Source of the DNA: Bacteroidia bacterium
GTDB taxonomy: Bacteria > Bacteroidota > Bacteroidia > Cytophagales > Cyclobacteriaceae
Direction of reading: 5' to 3'
Length of the DNA: 9,285 bases
Assembly: GCA_025356795.1 (NCBI GenBank)
Contig: JANXRR010000440.1
Coordinates: 1-9,285 of the forward strand
The notes beneath the pieces are model-generated. The model saw only the letters and a program-made list of their open reading frames with translations, made no database searches and was not told the DNA's origin. Shown here in pieces: positions 1 through 7,107 of the stretch. The position numbers and the translations under genes were made by a program. The stretch's first letter is position 1. Each line of letters begins with the position of its first letter.

Positions 1-1285
1 CAGATTTTGTTTGAGGGGTAATTTTAAAGCGATCATCGATGCGAAGCCCTGCCACCCAAGCAATCTTTCCGTCACATTCAAGCACCCAAACTTGATTTTT
101 ATCAGCCATAGAAACCTTTAAATCAATTAAGAAGTCGCTTAACTTTTTCGCGTGAACCATACCCAACGGATGAAAAGAATCACCTCTTCTCCACTGCCGT
201 AAGAGTAGCGGATACTTGATTTTATCCTTATCTAAATTTGCTTGAAAAGAATTACTTTTCAATTCTATTAAGTCGCCAGGTTGAATAGTCAGATCAAAAT
301 CTTTTGTTGCTATAAAAGTATCATTCTCACGTATTAAAAATTCTTTTTTAGGTGAAGGGAATTCAGTGATGATCAATTCGGCTCGGTCGATAATCAGTGA
401 ATGAGTTGTGCTCAAAAATTGTTTGCCCGGTTGGCCATGTGCACTTTGTATTATATTATCGCACTGATCTAAATTAAAATTATATTCTTTAACAATTTCC
501 CAAAGAATTGCCGCTTGATTGGTGAATGGAGTAAGAAGGTCTTTTCGTATTTTGATTTGATTATGTTCGATTTTAATAAATTGCTTGACCAATGCATCAA
601 TAGCAAAATTCATCAATTCTTCATCTGCTAGAAATCGTTTCGCATTGCTGGCGAATGTACTTTCGAGCGAAGGGTTTATCTCCTTTAATTTTGAGATGAT
701 CTGATGCCTGATGAAATTGCGATGATAGTTAGTACTTTTGTTGCTAGAATCTTCTCTCCATTTTAATCCATTCACTTTTGCATAGCATTCTATTTCTTCA
801 CGACTAAATTCGAGGAGGGGGCGTATAGTATTTAGTTTCTGTTTTTGAATTCCTCTCATACCGCTGATGCCTGTTCCGCGGGTGAAATTTAATAGTGATG
901 TTTCAAGATTGTCATTTAGGTGATGCGCAGTAAAAAGATAATCGCACCGTTCTTGCTCCCTTATTTTTTCAAACCATTCATACCTTAATTCTCTTGCCGC
1001 CATTTGTATGCTTACTCCTCGTTCGTCTGCAACAATTTGGGTATCAAATCGAATGAAAAAAAACGGGACATTGTAGCCATGAGCTAAACGCTTTACAAAA
1101 TCCTCATCACCGTCAGCCTCACTTCCGCGCAATTGAAAATTTACATGGGCAATGGCACAGTTTAGGTTGCAGCGCACCGCTAGATGAAGCAACACCGTTG
1201 AATCAAGCCCACCACTTACGGCAAGCAAAATTTTTTCTGAAGGCTTTAATAAAGAAGTGATGAATGAATAAAACCTTTCGTGCAT
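1..1285 (-). CDS. tilS: tRNA(Ile)-lysidine synthase TilS, 3' end cut by the window edge
   Basis: An open frame of 428 codons runs from an ATG at 1285 off the left edge without a stop. TilS uses ATP to attach lysine to C34 of the tRNA-Ile CAU anticodon, changing its decoding from AUG to AUA; it acts in the cytoplasm and is normally essential. The N-terminal PP-loop ATPase motif SGGLDS is at residues 24-29 and the family HH motif reads HHLNDNLET at 121-129, with RGTGISGMRG just after. The C-terminal substrate-binding domain is recognisable from LLRQWRRGDSFHPLG (about 361-375) through KKLSDFLID to VAGLRIDDRFKIT (411-423), a typical near-end motif, so probably only a few to about 20 residues are missing. 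An in-frame TAG at 1304-1306 fixes the start downstream of it, and 1285 is the first ATG. The gene follows the DUF4835 gene after 28 bases, so it is likely last or late in the bamD operon. Confidence 0.95.
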   Translation of the reverse strand, partial: MHERFYSFITSLLKPSEKILLAVSGGLDSTVLLHLAVRCNLNCAIAHVNFQLRGSEADGDEDFVKRLAHGYNVPFFFIRFDTQIVADERGVSIQMAARELRYEWFEKIREQERCDYLFTAHHLNDNLETSLLNFTRGTGISGMRGIQKQKLNTIRPLLEFSREEIECYAKVNGLKWREDSSNKSTNYHRNFIRHQIISKLKEINPSLESTFASNAKRFLADEELMNFAIDALVKQFIKIEHNQIKIRKDLLTPFTNQAAILWEIVKEYNFNLDQCDNIIQSAHGQPGKQFLSTTHSLIIDRAELIITEFPSPKKEFLIRENDTFIATKDFDLTIQPGDLIELKSNSFQANLDKDKIKYPLLLRQWRRGDSFHPLGMVHAKKLSDFLIDLKVSMADKNQVWVLECDGKIAWVAGLRIDDRFKITPQTKS

Positions 1286-1313
1286 GGTTTTATAAAGGTA
1301 AAGCTAGTATCGT

Positions 1314-2213
1314 CTAATTGGAAACTATCTTTTGATAAACTGTTCGTTTAGAGTCGATGGAGGTGAGTATATCATAAGCATCGCGCTTTATCGATACACT
1401 TCCTTCTGAAAAAATATTGGTTAACTCAACTGCTTTTGTATCGAAAAAGGAGATAACAAATATTGAGGTTGGATTGATTGTCCAGACTTTTTTTACAGTT
1501 CGTATAACATCTAACATAATTTCCCTGCTGGTGTCAGGTGTTTTATCATAAGTATCCAATGCAAGGCGGTGATAACGATAGGTATTTTTTCTTAAATCAA
1601 TCATTTGAGGATTGTTGATATTTTCGATCAGTGCATATCGATTGCGCGTGCCGCTTAAAGCTTGCCATCCTACTCGCCCCGCAGACTGCGCATTGTTTAA
1701 AACGGCCAATGCTTTTTGAAAATAAGGTGATCCCCCGAGTTCGCTAAATGAATCATAATCCATACCGATTACTATGTAGGCATAGTAAGCCAGCATGGAG
1801 GTGAGATTGGTGATGTAACTATTGTCGTTGAATTCAAGTGGCTGAGATTCTACATACTCAAATTCCCAATCGCGATCAGCGAAGTTTAATACCACCGTTT
1901 CATAATTACTATGAAACACTGGTCGTGAAGAAGTAATTTGAGCACTGGCTTTGAAATTGCCAATGGAAGGATTATTACCCGGTTGAATATTTAAGAAAAG
2001 TGTGCAATTTATTTTTTCGTGATTTTTATAGGAGTCACTAGTCCATTTGCGTGTATTAAGGAAATTGGCAATGGCCCGTTCCATGTCCTTAAATACGGAC
2101 CGATCGCTGCTCGATACTTGCTGGTCGTTAATGGTTACTTTGCAATTAAGTTCTTGCCCTACCGAAGCCAGGGAAATAAGACATAAGAAGAGAATGAGGT
2201 TAGGAGTTCTCAT
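1314..2213 (-). CDS. porD: DUF4835 family exported protein (PorD-like, type IX secretion associated)
   Basis: This 299-residue protein opens with a signal peptide (residues 1-20, ending SLASVGQ) followed by the mature start ELNCKVTIND, which is characteristic of the Bacteroidota DUF4835 family; the length is normal for it. Cysteines at 24 and 70 are the only evident ones in the mature N-terminal part and could form a periplasmic disulfide (inference). I see no lipobox and no further membrane segment, so it is probably periplasmic or outer-membrane associated. Family members are labelled PorD, a type IX secretion protein, in some annotations; I recall this association but cannot verify it here, so the symbol is tentative. 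The biochemical role is not known to me. Its ATG lies inside the last codons of coaBC (14-base overlap), suggesting translational coupling. Neighbourhood with coaBC and recN is common for the family. Confidence 0.85.
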   Translation of the reverse strand: MRTPNLILFLCLISLASVGQELNCKVTINDQQVSSSDRSVFKDMERAIANFLNTRKWTSDSYKNHEKINCTLFLNIQPGNNPSIGNFKASAQITSSRPVFHSNYETVVLNFADRDWEFEYVESQPLEFNDNSYITNLTSMLAYYAYIVIGMDYDSFSELGGSPYFQKALAVLNNAQSAGRVGWQALSGTRNRYALIENINNPQMIDLRKNTYRYHRLALDTYDKTPDTSREIMLDVIRTVKKVWTINPTSIFVISFFDTKAVELTNIFSEGSVSIKRDAYDILTSIDSKRTVYQKIVSN

Positions 2214-3408
2214 GGATAAGATTGCCTATGGCACTAACGATATCTTGCGCTGCTTCTTTCTTTGTTTTCAAATTAAATTCTTGCACTCTTTTTTCCCGAT
2301 CTATAATTACAATTTTATTAGTATCGTGACCAAACCCGGCACCCTCATCGCGCAGTGAGTTTAGTACAATTAAATCGAAGTTTTTGGTGTGCAGTTTTTT
2401 TTCAGCATTAGCTTTTTCGTTTTCGGTTTCCAAAGCAAAGCCAACAATAATTTGCCCTTGCTTTTTTTGCTTTCCCAATTCGGCAGCTATGTCTTTTGTT
2501 TTAGCAAGATCAATCACAAAAGTATCTTCGGTCTTTTTTATTTTTTGATCAGCAACATGAAGGGGTCGATAATCAGCTACAGCGGCAGAAAGAACGGTGA
2601 TATCAGTTTCAGCGAAAACGGATAGGCAAGCGCCATACATTTCTTCAGCTGAAATAACATGGTGAGTAGTGATGCCGGTATGTTTGGTTACTTGAGCAGT
2701 CGGGCCCGTAACAAGAGTAACTTCTGCGCCTCGATTGGCCAACGCTTCTGCAATGGCGAACCCCATTTTTCCACTGGAGTTATTGCCGATAAATCGAACA
2801 GGGTCGATGGCTTCATAAGTGGGGCCTGCAGTTACAAGTGCTTTCTTTCCCTTTAGCAACGCACCGGTTTGAAAATGATCAATTAAGCGGGCTACAATGT
2901 CTTCAGGTTCTGCCATCCGCCCGTTGCCAATTAAGCCACTTGCTAAGTCACCAAAACCAGGTTCTATTATTTTATTTCCGAACGATTGAAGTTTAGAGAA
3001 ATTACTAATGGTGGAAGGATGTTTCACCATATCTAAATCCATGGCAGGCGCAAAAAAAACGGGACAGCGTGCAGAGAGATATACCGCATCTAGAATCGAA
3101 TCACAGAGTCCATTTGCCAATTTCGCCAATGTATTGGCACTGGCAGGTGCAATCACCAGGGCATCTCCCCAAAGGCCAAGGTCCACATGATTGTTCCATT
3201 GGCCCGAATCATCTTTTACGAATTTGCTAACAACAGTATTTTTTGAAAGCGTTGCAAGTGTAAGCGGAGTTATAAACTCTTGGGCAGATGCAGTCATAAT
3301 CACTTTGACATCGGCACCCGCTTTTACCAGAAGGCGAGTTATCACCGCAGACTTGTAAGCAGCTATGCTACCACAAACTCCCAGCAGGATTTTCTTGCCC
3401 TTCAGCAT
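2200..3408 (-). CDS. coaBC: Bifunctional phosphopantothenoylcysteine decarboxylase / phosphopantothenate-cysteine ligase CoaBC
   Basis: This 402-residue cytoplasmic enzyme joins 4'-phosphopantothenate to cysteine (CoaB, CTP-dependent) and decarboxylates the product to 4'-phosphopantetheine (CoaC, FMN-dependent), two steps of coenzyme A synthesis. The N-terminal CoaC half (about 1-180) shows the flavin-binding GSIAAYK (13-19), the catalytic-position His74 in NNHVDLG, and PASANT (88-93). The usual substrate motif PxMNxxM reads PAMDLDM (121-127), and the usual clamp cysteine region ACGxxGxGRM reads ASGLIGNGRM (156-165). The CoaB half (about 186-402) shows TAGPTYEAIDPVRFIGN, Asn210 before SSGKMG, AAVADY (275-280), Lys289 and GFALET (323-328). 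The length is typical of the fused enzyme. The start follows the rpoZ stop by five bases and the 3' end overlaps the DUF4835 start. To my recollection the D124 and S157 variants recur in Bacteroidota, so I treat the gene as functional. Confidence 0.97.
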   Translation of the reverse strand: MLKGKKILLGVCGSIAAYKSAVITRLLVKAGADVKVIMTASAQEFITPLTLATLSKNTVVSKFVKDDSGQWNNHVDLGLWGDALVIAPASANTLAKLANGLCDSILDAVYLSARCPVFFAPAMDLDMVKHPSTISNFSKLQSFGNKIIEPGFGDLASGLIGNGRMAEPEDIVARLIDHFQTGALLKGKKALVTAGPTYEAIDPVRFIGNNSSGKMGFAIAEALANRGAEVTLVTGPTAQVTKHTGITTHHVISAEEMYGACLSVFAETDITVLSAAVADYRPLHVADQKIKKTEDTFVIDLAKTKDIAAELGKQKKQGQIIVGFALETENEKANAEKKLHTKNFDLIVLNSLRDEGAGFGHDTNKIVIIDREKRVQEFNLKTKKEAAQDIVSAIGNLIHENS

Positions 3409-3413
3409 GAAGA

Positions 3414-3734
3414 TTATAACTCAGCAGGAGTCTCTTGGTTTTGAAGACGATGCATCAATTTGCCTTCTAAAAATTCTTCGATCGCTGAAGAAGTAGGCTT
3501 GGGCATGCGTTCGTAAAATTTCGAGATCTCAATTTGTTCTCTATTTTCGAAAACCTCCTCAAGGTTATCAACGGTGGTAGCAAATTCAGAAAGCTTGCCA
3601 TTCAATTCTTCTTTGATATTGATAGCTATTTGTCTTGATCTTTTAGAGATCACCACAACAGATTCGTAAATGTTTCCTGTTTGTTTTGTGATTTTATCGA
3701 TATCGCGTGTAATAATAGAAGGATGTGCTGCCAT
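3414..3734 (-). CDS. rpoZ: DNA-directed RNA polymerase omega subunit (Rpb6-like)
   Basis: A 106-residue acidic, helix-rich protein with no signal peptide or membrane segment. The N-terminal half, SIITRDIDKITKQTGNIYES followed by VVISKRSRQIAINIKEEL (roughly residues 6-44), matches the Rpb6/omega core, in which the initial helix and the ALxRSRQI-like segment pack on the C-terminal region of the beta-prime subunit and help RNA polymerase assembly. The C-terminal half is rich in Glu and ends in a flexible ETPAEL tail. Bacteroidota omega proteins are divergent and are often left unnamed, so length and context help: the gene sits five bases after bamD and five bases before coaBC. An rpoZ-coaBC neighbourhood is common in many bacteria (rpoZ is also frequent near gmk). 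I am fairly sure of the family from the core motif and context. Confidence 0.85.
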   Translation of the reverse strand: MAAHPSIITRDIDKITKQTGNIYESVVVISKRSRQIAINIKEELNGKLSEFATTVDNLEEVFENREQIEISKFYERMPKPTSSAIEEFLEGKLMHRLQNQETPAEL

Positions 3735-3739
3735 GGTAA

Positions 3740-4558
3740 TTAAGAATTAGAGTTAGTTGATTTTAATTTATTGACTTTTTCGAGGCTATCAGAATATAAT
3801 TTTTCTGCTTGTTTCAAATACGAGCTATTGGGAAAAGAATCTACTAGCTCCCTATAAGATTCTAAGGTTAAATTGTACCGCTCTAACTGCTTACTCAAAA
3901 TGCTCTGGTCGGCAAGTTTATGTTGAGCCACAATTTTTAAATAGAGAAGTTGTTCAAGATAATGCGAATCGGGGAAGTTCTTTTTAAAGCCGTCCATGGA
4001 TACAATTGCCGCTTTGTATTGCTTCAACTTTAAATACAGATTTACATCTTCAAAACCCTTGCGCTCAAGCTTCTCCTGACAACTGGCAATTACTTCTATT
4101 GCCTTATCTTTAAAAGTACTTGACGGATATAAATTGATGAAGTTTTGCATGGCCGCCATAGCTTCAATGCTACTTTTCTGATCTAAATTAAAATCTGGAG
4201 ACGAAACATACAATGAATAGGCATACATAAATCTAGCCTCAATGGCCAATTGGCTTCTTCCATAGGTTTCGTAAAACACTCTGAATTGATTAGAAGCCAG
4301 AAGATAGGTTTTTTCGTAATAGCGACAGTAACCTAGATAAAATTCTACTTTTTCGCCTTCTGGAAGGCCACGAACGATCGGTTGAATTTGTTCGAAAAGG
4401 ATGGAGGAGTGGTAATAATCTTTCTTTTCGTAGTAATTGAGCGCTGCATCATACTTTACTCTCCAATCTTCGCTTCTTTCAATACTTCTGAATTTGCCAC
4501 AACTGCTCAAACTTAGAATAAAGAGTGTTATAAAAATGGACTTTAAGCCAAACTTCAT
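3740..4558 (-). CDS. bamD: Outer-membrane beta-barrel assembly lipoprotein BamD
   Basis: The product (272 residues from the chosen start) is a lipoprotein: MKFGLKSIFITLF, then a hydrophobic run to the lipobox LSSC with the lipidated Cys at residue 20. Behind it come helical repeats of TPR type, for example AALNYYEKKDYYHSSILFEQI, FYLGYCRYYEKTYLLASNQF and IEARFMYAYSLY, the pattern of BamD/YfiO. BamD sits on the periplasmic face of the outer membrane and works with BamA to fold beta-barrel proteins. The open frame extends upstream to an ATG at 4639, but those 27 extra residues would bury the signal peptide, and a promoter-like element at 4610-4639 overlaps them; the ATG at 4558 puts the signal peptide at the N-terminus. 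An ATG at 4582 is a less likely alternative. The gene probably opens the operon with rpoZ, coaBC, DUF4835 and tilS. Confidence 0.93.
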   Translation of the reverse strand: MKFGLKSIFITLFILSLSSCGKFRSIERSEDWRVKYDAALNYYEKKDYYHSSILFEQIQPIVRGLPEGEKVEFYLGYCRYYEKTYLLASNQFRVFYETYGRSQLAIEARFMYAYSLYVSSPDFNLDQKSSIEAMAAMQNFINLYPSSTFKDKAIEVIASCQEKLERKGFEDVNLYLKLKQYKAAIVSMDGFKKNFPDSHYLEQLLYLKIVAQHKLADQSILSKQLERYNLTLESYRELVDSFPNSSYLKQAEKLYSDSLEKVNKLKSTNSNS

Positions 4559-4609
4559 ATAGGGTGCACTCCAATTGGGCATTCGTGAGATAGATTTTTT
4601 TAAAGCCTG

Positions 4610-4639
4610 CAAATATACTACTCGGAAAGGAAATTTCAA
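4610..4639 (-). promoter_or_regulatory. Bacteroidota-type promoter for the bamD operon
   Basis: Read on the minus strand, TTG (complement of 4637-4639) is followed by exactly 19 bases and then TATATTTG (complement of 4610-4617), a full match to the Bacteroidota -7 consensus TAnnTTTG with its -33 TTG. Transcription would begin around 4600-4605, leaving a leader of roughly 45 bases before the ATG at 4558. It follows the stop of the T9SS-sorted protein gene, which is where an operon promoter is expected. The match is by eye; no start-site data are available. Confidence 0.65.
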
Positions 4640-4654
4640 TTTAACAGTGTGTAG

Positions 4655-4676
4655 ACTAAACGAAGCAGCATTTAGT
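4655..4676 (-). repeat. Short inverted repeat just after a stop codon, possible weak terminator
   Basis: On the minus strand ACTAAATG and CGTTTAGT form an eight-pair stem (one T-G wobble) around the six-base loop CTGCTT. It starts one base after the TAA of the T9SS-sorted protein gene and ends 15 bases before the -33 element of the bamD promoter. The stem is AT-rich and no T-tract follows on this strand, so it does not look like a strong intrinsic terminator; it may attenuate read-through or protect the upstream mRNA end (inference). Confidence 0.35.
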
Positions 4677-4677
4677 T

Positions 4678-5379
4678 TTATTTCCTAACCACAAGTTTTC
4701 TGGTAAGTACGCCTTCCTGATCGAGGTAAAGGGTGTAGAAATAAACTCCAGTGGGCAAATCTTCTGTAGGTATTTTTATTTTCGTTTCCGATGATGGCAA
4801 TTGGTAATCTCCTAAAATGCGCCCTAAAATATTATGAATCAATAGTTTGACTTTTACATTTTCGTCATGAATTTTATAATCAATGTACGCTTGGTCAGCC
4901 GCTGGATTGGGGTAAACATCTTGAATGCTGATTTCTTTTGATTGAAAAATGAAAGGTTTGGATTTCTCTTCAATGTTAATTGTCAAATTATGTTCAATGA
5001 TTTCTTTCGGATTACCCTTTTGGGAGATTTCGAATTTCAAGCTGGTTTGACCGCTAATAATACCTGTTTCGATTACGTAATAAAGGTTTTGAAGAGTTTC
5101 ATTAGGCTCAATACTGGCAGAAATATCATTTACCCAAAGTTCTTGACAATTATGATTAATGCAGAAATAACCTTTAGTAGAATGGCCTAGATCATTTGTT
5201 ATCTTTCTTATAGTAAAACTTTGAACTTTGTCAGTATTGTTTTTAAGTGCAAGCGGAATTTTAAGTCTTTGAACAGAGCTTGTTTGGTAAAATTCCTGCC
5301 TATCAAGCAGTTCTAGATTTTGAGCAATAAGATTTAGGGAGGAGCAAGCAAGACAAAAGATAAAAAGGAATTGCTTCAT
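4678..5379 (-). CDS. Secreted protein with T9SS type A C-terminal sorting domain
   Basis: The 233-residue product has an N-terminal export signal (about 1-20, ending LIAQ), a beta-rich middle region (about 22-140) and a C-terminal type A sorting domain (about 150-233). The sorting domain shows VYPNPAADQAYIDYKI, then HNILGRIL, LPTGVYFYTLYLD and a basic end TRKLVVRK, the pattern that directs proteins through the type IX system, after which the domain is normally cleaved. The middle region resembles an Ig-like fold and carries the pair Cys73 and Cys78 in YFCINHNC, a plausible short disulfide loop or metal site; no catalytic motif is visible and I do not assign a function. CLAC at 9-12 resembles a lipobox, but the hydrophobic core before it is too short, so an ordinary signal peptide is favoured. 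It lies 119 bases after the OstA-like gene, a gap in which I saw no convincing promoter or terminator. Confidence 0.9.
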   Translation of the reverse strand: MKQFLFIFCLACSSLNLIAQNLELLDRQEFYQTSSVQRLKIPLALKNNTDKVQSFTIRKITNDLGHSTKGYFCINHNCQELWVNDISASIEPNETLQNLYYVIETGIISGQTSLKFEISQKGNPKEIIEHNLTINIEEKSKPFIFQSKEISIQDVYPNPAADQAYIDYKIHDENVKVKLLIHNILGRILGDYQLPSSETKIKIPTEDLPTGVYFYTLYLDQEGVLTRKLVVRK

Positions 5380-5498
5380 ACGTTAACCTAAAAAGTAGAT
5401 TAAAGATAGAAAAAGGAAAGCAAGTTGTAGACCTTACTTAATATTTATTTTTTGGAAGGGGCAATTCTCTCTGCCGTTGGTCGTTTTTAAATGTCCTT

Positions 5499-7022
5499 TT
5501 ATCGTTGCACTACATTTTTTCGGGCCGGTCGGGCTTCACCACGCCATAAAAATCCCTTTAGTTTTTTAACCTCTTCTTTTAATTCATGGGGCGGAATAAA
5601 GGAAGCTTCGGGTTTAATGTAAAAAGTGATGTTGTTCACCTTTCCCTTCACAAAGTTAATTTTCATATTGCTACAAATGATTTTATTCATACCCATTGTT
5701 TCAGTAAAAGACTTGATGGAATCAGCTTTGGGTTCAATTTTTTGTAAGGCGTAATAAATACTTTCGCCATTACCTTGCACAACTACATTTTTTATGTCTT
5801 TGCCATCAAAGTTGGCTGTCATTTTTCTTCCTTTTATCTGATTGAAGTTTTTCATTGAATCTTGAGAGGCCACAAAGGAGTTACCCACTAGAAAGAGTTT
5901 GTCGATCTTTTTCTTCTTCAATTGAATGCGGATAGAATCAGATGTCATTTGGTTTTCTTCGGCCCACAAAACGGGGTCTTTGAAAAAGCGAATGGTAGAG
6001 TCAGCAGAGCTATATGCCAATGAATCGGCCAATCCTTGCAAATCGGATTTAAAAATTTTCACATGCCGGTAGGCCAGCAATCTCTTTTTCTTAGAATCTT
6101 TATTTTCAATCGAAACCAGCGTGTCGGCTGCAATGTAAAGGGTGTCTTGACTGTCGCCCACTTTGGCGGCATAGGCATGTCCATAAACTTTAGAGATTCC
6201 TTTCTTTTTGTTATAATCAATGTCATCACCATAAATAACTAAGTTATCTTCTTTGGATGTCATCACCACATTTCCTTTGGATTTGTAGGTTTTTTTTACA
6301 TCGTCAATAAAGTACATATCGCCTACAATTTTAAATTCGGCTGTTTCAATTACACCTTTATTTAGGTTAGAGCTTTTTATCACAGTATTGTACGTTCCAC
6401 TTTTATATACAGCTGTTCCACCTTCCTTATCTACTAAAACAGTTGAATCCCTAAAATAAACAATCTTTGTTTTTGAATTGTATTGTAGGGTATCTGATTT
6501 CATGGTATAATCAGGATTAACTACCTCCACATTTTTTTTGAAAGAAGCGAGGTTGGACGACAAGAGGTAGTATCCTTTGGCGCTAGTAAGTGTGTTGATG
6601 CTATCCACCAACTTTCCGCCATTAAAATATCGGGCTTCACCCTTGGCGCGGTCATAATCTAAATAATCGGTATAAAGTTTAGCAATCCCTAATTTTGAGA
6701 AGACAACGTTTTTTCTCAGTTTAGCAAGCTTTTTATTGCCATCGTAGGATAGGCCGCGCGAAGTACAATCCACCGAATCGCCATCAATAATGTGCACTCT
6801 GCCGAATCCTTCCACTCTGTTTTCAGAGCGATAAACATAAGCAGAATCGCAAAAAATAAGGGTGGTATTTTGAATCAGTTGAACGTTGCCAATGAGGCGT
6901 TCAAAGCGAACGCCATCCTTAAAAGATCCTTTAAAATCATCGGAATGCTTGATCTTAACACGCTTCTGAGCTATTGTCGTTACTGTTATCAATACGAAAA
7001 AAAAGAAAAGACATTTTTTCAT
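5499..7022 (-). CDS. OstA-like protein (LptA-type organic solvent tolerance domain)
   Basis: From the ATG at 7022 the product has 507 residues: a signal peptide MKKCLFFFFVLITVTTIAQ (1-19) and then a long array of beta-strand units of the OstA/LptA type. Representative units are RLIGNVQLIQ...LIFCDSAYVYRSENRVEGFGRVHI (about 42-78), KSKGNVVMTSKEDNLVIYGDDIDY (248-270) and KVYGHAYAAKVGDSQDTLYIAADTL (278-302). The C-terminus carries FIPPHE and GFLWRGEARP (about 475-499), which I recognise as recurring in Bacteroidota OstA-like proteins. E. coli LptA is only about 185 residues, so this is the long periplasmic form. By family it should carry LPS across the periplasm or help its insertion in the outer membrane; the exact role of the long form is inference. 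The open frame continues upstream to 7193, but that would overlap recN and hide the signal peptide, so 7022 is preferred. Confidence 0.9.
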   Translation of the reverse strand: MKKCLFFFFVLITVTTIAQKRVKIKHSDDFKGSFKDGVRFERLIGNVQLIQNTTLIFCDSAYVYRSENRVEGFGRVHIIDGDSVDCTSRGLSYDGNKKLAKLRKNVVFSKLGIAKLYTDYLDYDRAKGEARYFNGGKLVDSINTLTSAKGYYLLSSNLASFKKNVEVVNPDYTMKSDTLQYNSKTKIVYFRDSTVLVDKEGGTAVYKSGTYNTVIKSSNLNKGVIETAEFKIVGDMYFIDDVKKTYKSKGNVVMTSKEDNLVIYGDDIDYNKKKGISKVYGHAYAAKVGDSQDTLYIAADTLVSIENKDSKKKRLLAYRHVKIFKSDLQGLADSLAYSSADSTIRFFKDPVLWAEENQMTSDSIRIQLKKKKIDKLFLVGNSFVASQDSMKNFNQIKGRKMTANFDGKDIKNVVVQGNGESIYYALQKIEPKADSIKSFTETMGMNKIICSNMKINFVKGKVNNITFYIKPEASFIPPHELKEEVKKLKGFLWRGEARPARKNVVQR

Positions 7023-7028
7023 GTGGAG

Positions 7029-7061
7029 CAAAATTAAGATTAATCGGGCATTCATTTCAAA
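7029..7061 (-). promoter_or_regulatory. Candidate promoter for the OstA-like gene
   Basis: On the minus strand TTTG (complement of 7058-7061) is followed by 21 bases and TAATTTTG (complement of 7029-7036), a full match to the -7 consensus TAnnTTTG. Its end is only six bases from the ATG at 7022, so transcripts from it would be nearly or fully leaderless. That closeness is unusual and lowers confidence; the site could be a chance match in AT-rich DNA. Confidence 0.4.
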
Positions 7062-7077
7062 CGGGCTTTCAAATTCA

Positions 7078-7107
7078 TTGGCAGAAATCAGCGATTCATT
7101 AAATTTT
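7078..7107 (+). promoter_or_regulatory. Candidate promoter for recN
   Basis: TTG at 7078-7080 is followed by exactly 19 bases and TAAATTTT at 7100-7107, seven of eight positions of the Bacteroidota -7 consensus TAnnTTTG (final G replaced by T). A start near 7112-7116 would give a leader of about 35 bases before the recN ATG. It is back to back with the minus-strand candidate, 16 bases apart. I saw no LexA-like operator in the spacer. Confidence 0.4.

Noticed and set aside
2047..2358. A 103-codon plus-strand open frame antisense to the DUF4835 and coaBC ends
   Set aside because: Both minus-strand genes are well supported by motifs and the antisense translation is low-complexity and Cys/Phe-rich; treated as a shadow.
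5380..5498. Promoter for the T9SS client gene
   Set aside because: TATCTTTA and TACTTTTT each match seven of eight -7 positions, but no TTG occurs 19-21 bases upstream of either.
5440..5500. Possible terminator after the OstA-like gene
   Set aside because: Only a four-pair stem (GGCA/TGCC on the minus strand) is visible, with no T-tract directly after it.
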